Source of the DNA: Candidatus Cloacimonadota bacterium
GTDB taxonomy: Bacteria > Cloacimonadota > Cloacimonadia > Cloacimonadales > TCS61
Assembly (NCBI GenBank): GCA_030592835.1
Contig: JAUVIJ010000056.1
Location: 1 to 9,780 of the forward strand
Direction: 5' to 3'
Length of the DNA stretch: 9,780 nt
The notes under the pieces: generated by a model
Seen by the model: only the letters and a program-made list of their open reading frames with translations
What the model was told of the DNA's origin: nothing
Databases searched by the model: none
Shown here: one piece after another, positions 1 through 6,825 of the stretch
Layout: each line of letters starts with the position of its first letter
Numbering within the stretch: position 1 is the first letter of the stretch
Position numbers and translations under genes: made by a program

Positions 1-336
1 ACTGACTATTCTTCCATATTTCAGATTTAAAAAAGCAGCTCTAAACAGGGAATATGGGTTTACTCCCGGATGATAATAGAACCACTTATCTTCAAAAAAC
101 AGAACTGCCTGGTTCAACTTCTCCGGTATCTCTTGATCGGGAAGAGGCGGAAAACACCACTGTTCATCTTCACTAAGGAATGCCCTGAGAACTTTTTTGT
201 TCCTATCGAGAACAAGTTTACTGTATTTATTTAAACCGAGTGTTCGATCTGGTATTAATAAATAACTAATACCTGCACTTAGAATAAAGATGGCTGAAAT
301 CAGAATTACATAAAAGCGTATATGTTTTATTCTCAA
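1..336 (-). CDS. pbpC: Penicillin-binding protein 1C, N-terminal part (runs off left edge)
   Basis: Partial gene; 112 residues are visible. PBP1C is a bifunctional inner-membrane enzyme: a GT51 glycosyltransferase polymerises lipid II, and a transpeptidase domain follows. Seen here: a short basic N-terminus, one membrane anchor (about residues 8-28), the segment VLDRNKKVLRAFLSEDEQW, which resembles the PBP1C pre-GT51 strand, then GT51 motif I, FFEDKWFYYHPG, with presumed catalytic Glu82. The sequence stops at GRIVS, just where the conserved GGST motif should begin. No in-frame ATG is available. The best start is TTG at 336, whose bases overlap the TGA stop of the upstream macroglobulin gene (TTGA, 4-nt overlap), so translational coupling is likely. 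A weak AGAAG lies upstream. Pairing with a thioester alpha-2-macroglobulin is the classical arrangement for PBP1C and supports the name over PBP1A/1B. The transpeptidase domain lies outside the window. Confidence 0.9.
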   Translation of the reverse strand, partial: MRIKHIRFYVILISAIFILSAGISYLLIPDRTLGLNKYSKLVLDRNKKVLRAFLSEDEQWCFPPLPDQEIPEKLNQAVLFFEDKWFYYHPGVNPYSLFRAAFLNLKYGRIVS

Positions 337-3300
337 TCTTTTACTTCTATCCGAAAGCCCGGGATGAGACCAATATATCTATTATCATACATAACTTCAC
401 ATCTGGTTGGAGATAATTGGAAAACACCGACAGTTACGGCTCGAAGCTTTGTTTTTACTTCCAGCTCTTTATGGTGCCCTGCCAGATCGAAGAACCAGAT
501 CATACGGTCATCACGGATATCGATGTAATCTATCCGGTTGTTTTCCCGGGTTTCGAATTCATCTGGATTTATCCGTTCATTTTCGATTTCCCACCCACTG
601 GGTATAATTTGCAATAGAGCCACATTTTCCAGATTATTGTTTGTGGTCTTTTTGACATTGATCTGTTGATAAAAAATATCTCCCTGTTTCAATTTACGGG
701 GATTTATTCTGTTGTTGTCGAGATCGAACCACTCGATTTGGAGCTTGATCCCCTCTGAAATCATCTCATATTCATATTCCAGAGGTATTCCTTCCCAGTA
801 AAGAGACAAATAAATGTTTTCCAGGATGGTAGATTTATCTATGACTATCTCGATCTGTTTACCGAAAGATCCTGCAATATTCAGATTATGGTTAAAATCC
901 TGAAAACTGAAAGGCAGGATTTTACCATCGGCAAGGGTTACAGAACCGTTAATAAAAGTGTCGGCACGAAAATCTTCTGCGTTTGCCTTTATATACTTTC
1001 CCAAGGCAAGCAGGGCATAACCTGTTGTCTGAGTTGAGAGCCAACGACTTGATGTAATGTCTTCTGTAATATCCTGATACAATTCCTCACTCTTATTCTT
1101 TTCCCCCATGGCTATCATTGCCTCCAGGATGATTGCTTTATCCCGCAGACCCGTACCTAATGTATTACCCATCTCCTGGTAATCCTGGACAATAATGCCG
1201 GTTTTACGAGCAATCTTTTCAGCTATTGAAGTCATTCCGCTCAAATGATAGGTCGCTGCTAACAACCAGCGTTCGGTATCATCCATATCAGGTTGAAGAT
1301 CAATTTTTAGATAATTCATGGCGCCCACTTCCGGATTTCCGGACAGAGCCAGAAGGTAGAGCCTGTAAAGCTGTGTTTTCATTTTCCTGTAATGACCAAA
1401 AAGGTAATCTCTGATATTGGAATTTCGAGCCTTTGTCTTTTGAAAACGTAACCATTCCTGCAACATTTCCTCCGGTACATGATATCCGAGTTTTTTTGCT
1501 TCCAGCAGAAAATGACCGGCATAATTTGTTCCCCATTCATTTTCTCTACGAGAACCTGGCCAAGAAGAAAAGGCACCGCTGGGAAGTTGAAATTTTCTTA
1601 ATCTTTTAATGCCGCCATTGATATTATTATCTATCCTGTCAGATTCCCATCCTGTTTCATCGATGAATTCTCTGAGAAATAACTGGGGAAATACGCTTGA
1701 TATTGTCTGCTCTATACATCCATAAGGATAGCGAAGTAACCATTTTATTCTTTTTGTCAGGTCTGCTTTGGGTTTACGGGATATTGTCAGAACGGCATTA
1801 TTGGTGCCAACCAGTCCATCATCCGGAACTATCATTTCTATCGTATTTCCTGGAGTAATAGTTTCTTTAAATGTTTTACTTATCATAGGATTATAAGATC
1901 GGACTGCTATTTCTGTTGTACTGGTCACCAAAGCATCATCGGAAGTTGCAGAAATTGTGATCTGGGATATTCCGACCATATCAGCAACCTCGGCTTCGAA
2001 GAAAATAGACTTATTTCCTATAGTTGAAAAGCTTACTTGTTGCGAAGTTGCGGAGCTTATACTAACCGGATGGGAGGCTGAAATGGAGACGAAGACTTCG
2101 TTGACATTTTCCTCCATGGCAAACACTTCAACCGGTATTATAAAACGATCTCTTGGAGCAAGCATTCTAGGTAGAGTTGGCAGGATCATCAGTTTGTTTT
2201 TTACAGCTACTGTATTCTCAGCCCGTCCGTATCGATTACCACTGGCTGATACAACCATGATCCTGACAGCTCCAACATAATCGGGCATAATAAACTCAAC
2301 CTCGGCAAAACCGTGTTCATCGGTTGATAACGGACCCTGAAACAGGCAAACCGGCTTGAACCTTTTAGCTTCTTCGGAGGGTAATTGTTTCTTCCGGTAG
2401 GATTCAAATTCCATTCCACCACCAATTGAAAAGGTTTTGAATATGTCTCCCCTGTTGGCTCCCAGTATTAAAGAATAATTATCGTAAGTTTTAACTTCCA
2501 GTCTTTGTTTTCGGTAAAAAAGCTCCCAAGCATCGGGAGATTCAAAATCCGTTAAACTCAACAAACCTTCATCGACAACAGCGATTGTAAACTGAGTTGG
2601 TTCACTGTTCAGAGTATTGATCTGACATTTAAAACTCTCTCCTGGATAAATCTGGTCCGGGGTTTTTAGAACCAGTTCCTGAACTGTATCTTCATCCTTA
2701 ACCATAATCGGAATAACACCAAACATTCGTATAGGTCTATCATTATCAGTCTGATCATGTTGTTGGATGACGCTGACAGAACAATAAATGTTGGGCAGCA
2801 TATGTGCTGTGATCGGTATAGTTATTTTACCTGTGGGTGGATCATCCGGTTCATACCAGTATGTGTCTAGAACCTGATTACCCTTTTCCAGCGAGATCAA
2901 AGCCCTGCTATTTTCGGGAACAGGAAAAGTAATTTCAGCTTTATCGCCTGGTCTGTAATTTGATCTGTCCGATTTCAGGGTAAGAATACCAGCATTTTTC
3001 AAACCTCCCTCAGTGTCTCCCCAGTAAGAAGAATAAAAGAAAACTGTGGAAGTATGACCGGAGTTGCTATCAGTTTGATGTGTTACTTCGAGAAGATATT
3101 CTCCCCAGCTATCCGGAATAAATTCAAAACTGACCGGATTTTGACTGGAAATAATAGTTTCCTTTTTTATCAATTCGGTTTCAGTATCGGTCTTGAAATG
3201 CAGCCTGGCTTTGTCACGGGTGTCGTATTCCCACCACCAGTAAGAATTATTACGGTATACTTTTACTTCCAGATTCTCCCCCGCCATTGGTGCACCGTTC

Positions 3301-5885
3301 CTGTCGACTAGTATAATGTTAAATCCTGCAGTTGAACCTATTTTTTTCCATCTGCCTCTGGAAGACTCTATCCCCACATAATCTTCGAAAGGATAAATCG
3401 GTAGAAATATCTTCTCTTTGCTGCTTCTCCCTCCCGATTCGCTGACTTCGGCAGTTAATTTTGCAATCAGATTGGACGGAGCCTTGTTATAATCCGGCAA
3501 TATCCAGTTAATCAAGGCACTACCTGATTGATCGAGAGTACCTTCGAAAAGTGTTTGTTTATCAGTTTTGAAATCGACCGTTTGATTATTAAAGACAAAA
3601 TTTTTAAATCTTTTCGCTTTGAATTTTTGTGGATAGCTGTAAATTTCAGCCCTCACAATGGCTTCGAGAGATGATGCAGGGGATCCGAAAAGATAACTCG
3701 CTTTCAGATCAATCCCTATTGTTCCTGTGGAAGGAAGAACCTCCTTCTGTTCCGGTATCAAATCGATTTTCAATCTTTCTGCAACTACTGTTTCAATCTT
3801 AAGATTATGATAAAAAGTCTTGTTGCCAGCTTCGATCCGGAGCTGCCAGTTCCCTGTCATATCAGATTGCTGAGTACTATAACTAAATACATAAAAACCA
3901 TCCCGACCTTTCTTCAGAATCGTGCTAAAAATTTCCTGACGTTGTGGATTTTTGACTACAACCCTTACCGGGTGATTTTCAGGAAAAGTATTATTACTAT
4001 TACGGAAGATCATTGCAACATTGAATTCATCACCGGGACGGTAAACTCCCCTCTCTGAATAAATATATGCCCTTGTTCTATTTTTATCCGCTGAGATGCC
4101 ATCAATTTCGAATGTTGAAAGGTTCCATTCCGATTCGTTAATTTTAATAATGGAGCGTTGCTGCTTATAATGCGCCTCTACATAGAAAATTTCTTCATCA
4201 ATATCTCTAAATTCAATTCTGCCCTTTTTATCAGTAATACCCTGATCGATAATCTGATTCTGGTATGTTTTTAAAAACACCTGGCATGCATTAACGGGAA
4301 TGGTTGTAATTACGTTTGTAATAAAAACCTGTCCGCTTTTGCCTGTTTTCTTGAATGATATGCCAAGATCTGATACTATCAGAGGTTTATAAATACGACC
4401 ATGTCGGGAATAATAGCCACGATTGTAGGGATCACTGTAGTAGTTCGAGGACTTTGAACCCTTATAAAGGACATTATCTTGAGTGAATTCCAGAGAGATC
4501 AAATATAACCCTCTCTCATTTTTCGGGATCAGTTCCGACAGGTCAATCTCATGCTGGAGCCATTCATTCTTTATTTCACCAATCTCAAGATACTGTTCAG
4601 CAACCTGTAACCCAACTCTTCTCATTTCATAAGATGACTTACGGCTCCCTTTCATGGTACCGGATAATTCTCCTTTCTGCAGATAAAAAGCCAAATTATT
4701 CTCGAAGACTTTTTCTATCCGGAGACGAACTTTTTTCAGGTTCATAGTCAGAAAGTGAATTTTTCTCAGATTGGATGTAGGCAGATAAATTCCTTCCTGA
4801 GCAAATAGAATCTGGGGTTTTTGATCATCAAAGCTGATAGTTTTACTATAATCTTCTTCAAGAGAGTTGTCAAACACATTCATGATCCCGCTTTTCACTA
4901 CGATTTCGTACTGTCTGCCGAATTCGAAGTTTCCACTGACCAAAACCTTATTCTCCATTTTTATAAGGGATAACTCCATAAAGGGAGATATTACAATCAA
5001 TCCATTTATATTCTGAGTTTCATCCAGTTTTTCGCTGAATTCAATTTCTATGCTGGGCGGTTCATCCTCGTAATTTTTGATAATCTGTATAACTTTCATC
5101 ACATGCAATGATTCCAGCGTGAAGTTCCTGCTAAAATCCTCTGACAGTTCCAATAAATTACTGGAAAACCTCAGTTCGAATTGTTTTTTCCCTACGCTTT
5201 TCTGAATTGCGTCCGAAGTAAATCTGAATTTAGAACTGTTGCCAATATCCTGCCAGACCAATGGTATTTTTTTTCCTTCCAGCCACAGCCCTGTCGATTT
5301 TTCTAATATCTCCGGAAGAAGAGGTATAGTGAATTCGACATCTCCAGTATAAACCACCTTGGTGTTTTCCTGATCAAGAGGTTTGAAACTTGCTTTAAAG
5401 GATATTAATTCCCGGCCTAATATCTCAAAATGAAACTTTAATTTCTGGATATCAACCTCATCTTTAAGCAAAGGTTTAATATCTAGTTCACCTTTATAAC
5501 TGTTTCTTTGAGGTAGAGGAGAGTCGGGTTTGAATTCAAGTGTTTTTCTATCAGCCCAGAAAGCTTTTCCTTTTATAGCAGGTTCAAAACTGAATAATTT
5601 TTGTTTAATCTCAAGCCCTAATTTATTCGAATCGACCATATTTGAAATGAATCTTACTCTCAGCGGATCTGTCGGCAGAATCTTTCCGGTTACTACTGAT
5701 TTCACATAACGAACCAGATTATAATCTTTGCCTTGTTGAATTTTATTGAGTTTTTGATCCGGTCCCTGCATTTTATAAGTATATTTTTCTGCTGTTTTAT
5801 CGAGTGCTTTCTTTTTCTCGCAACCAGTAAAAGAAAAAACAATTATAGTAACTAAGACAAACACACATAAAAGACTTTTCTTCAT
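333..5885 (-). CDS. Bacterial alpha-2-macroglobulin, thioester type, lipoprotein
   Basis: 1850-residue homologue of E. coli YfhM (1653 aa). The family acts in the periplasm: cleavage of a bait region by a protease triggers a conformational change, and the thioester covalently traps the protease. Seen: signal peptide MKKSLLCVFVLVTIIV with lipobox FTGC (Cys22); an MG1-like domain (about 56-140); further MG domains; YSERGVYRPGD (about 610-619); a second NYRPGD segment near 975; the bait-proximal signature VVDEGLLSLTDF (about 1100); RFKPVCLFQGPL opening the A2M/MG7 block (about 1170); thioester GCIEQ with Cys1390 and Gln1393; a helical thioester domain to about 1650, including TQTTGYALLALGKY; and C-terminal MG domains. 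The ATG at 5885 is preferred over GTG at 5903 because GAGG sits 5 nt upstream of it and it begins a standard lipoprotein signal. It lies 10 bp after a lipoprotein gene and overlaps pbpC by 4 nt. It is about 200 residues longer than YfhM. A Tyr-rich stretch lies near residues 480-498. Confidence 0.95.
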   Translation of the reverse strand: MKKSLLCVFVLVTIIVFSFTGCEKKKALDKTAEKYTYKMQGPDQKLNKIQQGKDYNLVRYVKSVVTGKILPTDPLRVRFISNMVDSNKLGLEIKQKLFSFEPAIKGKAFWADRKTLEFKPDSPLPQRNSYKGELDIKPLLKDEVDIQKLKFHFEILGRELISFKASFKPLDQENTKVVYTGDVEFTIPLLPEILEKSTGLWLEGKKIPLVWQDIGNSSKFRFTSDAIQKSVGKKQFELRFSSNLLELSEDFSRNFTLESLHVMKVIQIIKNYEDEPPSIEIEFSEKLDETQNINGLIVISPFMELSLIKMENKVLVSGNFEFGRQYEIVVKSGIMNVFDNSLEEDYSKTISFDDQKPQILFAQEGIYLPTSNLRKIHFLTMNLKKVRLRIEKVFENNLAFYLQKGELSGTMKGSRKSSYEMRRVGLQVAEQYLEIGEIKNEWLQHEIDLSELIPKNERGLYLISLEFTQDNVLYKGSKSSNYYSDPYNRGYYSRHGRIYKPLIVSDLGISFKKTGKSGQVFITNVITTIPVNACQVFLKTYQNQIIDQGITDKKGRIEFRDIDEEIFYVEAHYKQQRSIIKINESEWNLSTFEIDGISADKNRTRAYIYSERGVYRPGDEFNVAMIFRNSNNTFPENHPVRVVVKNPQRQEIFSTILKKGRDGFYVFSYSTQQSDMTGNWQLRIEAGNKTFYHNLKIETVVAERLKIDLIPEQKEVLPSTGTIGIDLKASYLFGSPASSLEAIVRAEIYSYPQKFKAKRFKNFVFNNQTVDFKTDKQTLFEGTLDQSGSALINWILPDYNKAPSNLIAKLTAEVSESGGRSSKEKIFLPIYPFEDYVGIESSRGRWKKIGSTAGFNIILVDRNGAPMAGENLEVKVYRNNSYWWWEYDTRDKARLHFKTDTETELIKKETIISSQNPVSFEFIPDSWGEYLLEVTHQTDSNSGHTSTVFFYSSYWGDTEGGLKNAGILTLKSDRSNYRPGDKAEITFPVPENSRALISLEKGNQVLDTYWYEPDDPPTGKITIPITAHMLPNIYCSVSVIQQHDQTDNDRPIRMFGVIPIMVKDEDTVQELVLKTPDQIYPGESFKCQINTLNSEPTQFTIAVVDEGLLSLTDFESPDAWELFYRKQRLEVKTYDNYSLILGANRGDIFKTFSIGGGMEFESYRKKQLPSEEAKRFKPVCLFQGPLSTDEHGFAEVEFIMPDYVGAVRIMVVSASGNRYGRAENTVAVKNKLMILPTLPRMLAPRDRFIIPVEVFAMEENVNEVFVSISASHPVSISSATSQQVSFSTIGNKSIFFEAEVADMVGISQITISATSDDALVTSTTEIAVRSYNPMISKTFKETITPGNTIEMIVPDDGLVGTNNAVLTISRKPKADLTKRIKWLLRYPYGCIEQTISSVFPQLFLREFIDETGWESDRIDNNINGGIKRLRKFQLPSGAFSSWPGSRRENEWGTNYAGHFLLEAKKLGYHVPEEMLQEWLRFQKTKARNSNIRDYLFGHYRKMKTQLYRLYLLALSGNPEVGAMNYLKIDLQPDMDDTERWLLAATYHLSGMTSIAEKIARKTGIIVQDYQEMGNTLGTGLRDKAIILEAMIAMGEKNKSEELYQDITEDITSSRWLSTQTTGYALLALGKYIKANAEDFRADTFINGSVTLADGKILPFSFQDFNHNLNIAGSFGKQIEIVIDKSTILENIYLSLYWEGIPLEYEYEMISEGIKLQIEWFDLDNNRINPRKLKQGDIFYQQINVKKTTNNNLENVALLQIIPSGWEIENERINPDEFETRENNRIDYIDIRDDRMIWFFDLAGHHKELEVKTKLRAVTVGVFQLSPTRCEVMYDNRYIGLIPGFRIEVKD
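1707..1721 (-). other. Thioester motif GCIEQ of the alpha-2-macroglobulin
   Basis: These codons read Gly-Cys-Ile-Glu-Gln within the context RYPYGCIEQTISSVFP. In this family the Cys (residue 1390) and Gln (1393) side chains form the internal thioester that reacts with the attacking protease. The intact motif places the protein with the thioester-bearing, PBP1C-linked class (YfhM type) and not with the YfaS type, which lacks the cysteine. The surrounding thioester domain spans roughly 930-1760. Confidence 0.95.
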
Positions 5886-5889
5886 GACA

Positions 5890-5895
5890 ACCTCA
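5890..5895 (-). promoter_or_regulatory. Ribosome binding site that fixes the macroglobulin start
   Basis: Reads TGAGGT on the minus strand, with GAGG ending 5 nt before the ATG at 5885. It lies directly after the TAA stop (5896-5898) of the upstream lipoprotein gene. This supports initiation at the ATG and not at the in-frame GTG at 5903, which would overlap the upstream gene and add six residues before a normal lipoprotein signal. Confidence 0.75.
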
Positions 5896-6534
5896 TTAAT
5901 CACTAATCATTTTTTTAACATCTTTAATAAATCTGATATTATTCTCTATCCTCATTGTTCTAAGATTGTCATCAAGCAGGTTCAGATCAAGATCTTGAGC
6001 TTTGGTTAAATACTCTTCAGCTTCTGTTAATATATTGATATTAGAGGTAAAATCTGCTATTACTGAGTTGTAATATTTTACCTTTTCTTTTCCTGGCGAC
6101 ATAGAAGATATTACGGACATTTTTTGGTCATAGGAAATTATTTCTTTGAATTTTTCAATGGCATAGAACCCAATATTATTGTACTGCCAGACTTCAATAT
6201 CTTGTCTTCCCAACCTTGCAGCACACCAGGCAGCTTCTAGGAGATGATTTTTTGTCTGTTCGAAATCATTCTGTTCCCGGGATTTTGCTAGTTCCTGTTT
6301 GGCAGAATTATATTTATCCCATAATTGAGCTGTCGATAAATCTTCCATATCTGATTTTTCTGGGATGATGTCAGTTGTTAAAATTGAATCTGTTAAAGTA
6401 GTATCTGGGATTTCGTCAACCGTATCAACTGCCAAGCTATCTTTTTTAAGGTCTTCAACCTGATCTGATTGGGGAGCTTTCCCACAGGAAATAAACGTTA
6501 TAAGTAAAATAGATAATGCAATAAAATATTTCAT
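5896..6534 (-). CDS. Small lipoprotein with acidic linker and helical TPR-like body, unnamed
   Basis: 212 residues; I do not recognise a named family. The N-terminus MKYFIALSILLITFISCGK is a lipoprotein signal with a relaxed lipobox (FISC, Cys17), so the mature protein should be a lipid-anchored envelope protein. Residues 18-65 form a low-complexity acidic linker rich in Asp, Thr and Ser (for example DTVDEIPDTTLTDSILTTD), probably a flexible tether. Residues 66-212 are predicted all-helical, with TPR-like spacing of small and aromatic residues: LWDKYNSAKQELAKSREQ, HLLEAAWCAARLG, YNNIGFYAIEKFKEI, then AEEYLTKAQDLDLNLLDDN. Such bodies usually act as protein-binding scaffolds. The start is certain: GAGGAG lies 6 nt upstream of the ATG. 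It is the first gene of a probable operon with the macroglobulin (10 bp downstream) and pbpC, so a role with that envelope-defence pair is inferred from position only. Confidence 0.85.
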   Translation of the reverse strand: MKYFIALSILLITFISCGKAPQSDQVEDLKKDSLAVDTVDEIPDTTLTDSILTTDIIPEKSDMEDLSTAQLWDKYNSAKQELAKSREQNDFEQTKNHLLEAAWCAARLGRQDIEVWQYNNIGFYAIEKFKEIISYDQKMSVISSMSPGKEKVKYYNSVIADFTSNINILTEAEEYLTKAQDLDLNLLDDNLRTMRIENNIRFIKDVKKMISD

Positions 6535-6540
6535 TTTAAT

Positions 6541-6546
6541 CTCCTC
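6541..6546 (-). promoter_or_regulatory. Strong Shine-Dalgarno of the lipoprotein gene
   Basis: GAGGAG on the minus strand with a 6-nt spacer (ATTAAA) to the ATG at 6534. It is a near-ideal anti-16S match. Strong Shine-Dalgarno sites are uncommon in Bacteroidota, so this argues mildly for another FCB lineage. Confidence 0.8.
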
Positions 6547-6734
6547 ATATTATAATCCAAATAATGCAATAGAACTTTGCAAATAGCATCAATCTTTTAT
6601 GTGTGAGTGAATTACAAAATTATTTCTGAATATCTTTATGATATGCATAAAAATTTTCTAAACCATCCCCCTATAAAATATTACCACTCTTTAATAAACC
6701 TCTACTGCATTATCTGGGTTAAAGAATTGCTTTT

Positions 6735-6765
6735 TTTATAATCTAATTTATTAAAAATATGTCAA
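6735..6765 (-). promoter_or_regulatory. Possible promoter for the lipoprotein-macroglobulin-pbpC operon
   Basis: On the minus strand a perfect TTGACA lies at 6765-6760. Two imperfect -10 options follow: GATTAT (6743-6738, 16-bp spacer) or TATAAA (6740-6735, 19-bp spacer). It sits just beyond the terminator of the upstream peptidase gene and would give a leader of roughly 195-200 nt before the ATG at 6534. The region is very AT-rich, so a chance match is possible. No operator could be identified. Confidence 0.35.
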
Positions 6766-6771
6766 ATAAAT

Positions 6772-6799
6772 AAAAAGAAGGCAGCAAAATGCTGCCTTC
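6772..6799 (-). terminator. Intrinsic terminator of the C25 peptidase gene
   Basis: A perfect 9-bp stem, GAAGGCAGC (6777-6785) with GCTGCCTTC (6791-6799), encloses a 5-nt loop. Read on the minus strand it is followed at once by TTTTT and then TATTTATTT. It starts 27 bp after the TAA stop of the peptidase gene. The plus-strand side lacks a good T run, so it acts mainly on minus-strand transcription. Confidence 0.9.
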
Positions 6800-6825
6800 C
6801 TTTAATTAATCGTATCTCTTCTAAA

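Larger units (their letters stand above)
6535..6825. other. Intergenic region between peptidase and lipoprotein operon
   Basis: This 291-bp AT-rich stretch holds the peptidase terminator, the candidate promoter and the ribosome binding site listed separately. Between about 6550 and 6730 I see no convincing gene, tRNA, riboswitch or clear hairpin. It would be mostly the 5' leader of the lipoprotein-led operon if the TTGACA promoter is the real one. Confidence 0.6.

Noticed and set aside
1957..2280. 107-codon open frame on the plus strand
   Set aside because: It is wholly inside the macroglobulin gene, which has clear family motifs across this stretch. No ribosome site or recognisable protein is apparent.
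5886..5903. In-frame GTG start at 5903 adding MINEVV to the macroglobulin
   Set aside because: It would overlap the upstream gene by 8 nt and put six residues before an otherwise standard lipoprotein signal. GAGG is well placed for the ATG at 5885.
6549..6554. Perfect TATAAT on the minus strand as a -10 for the lipoprotein gene
   Set aside because: Transcription would start at about 6542, inside the ribosome binding site, and the nearest TTGCAA is 22 bp away. Chance in AT-rich DNA is more likely.
6615..6622. Bacteroidota-type -7 element TAATTTTG on the minus strand
   Set aside because: No TTTG or TTG is found at the required distance upstream, so the two-part promoter is incomplete.
6557..6717. 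Inverted repeat: CCAAATAATGCA (6557-6568) and TGCATTATCTGG (6706-6717), 11 of 12 matching
   Set aside because: Arms are about 137 bp apart in AT-rich sequence, with no further copies or structure. One such match is not surprising by chance.
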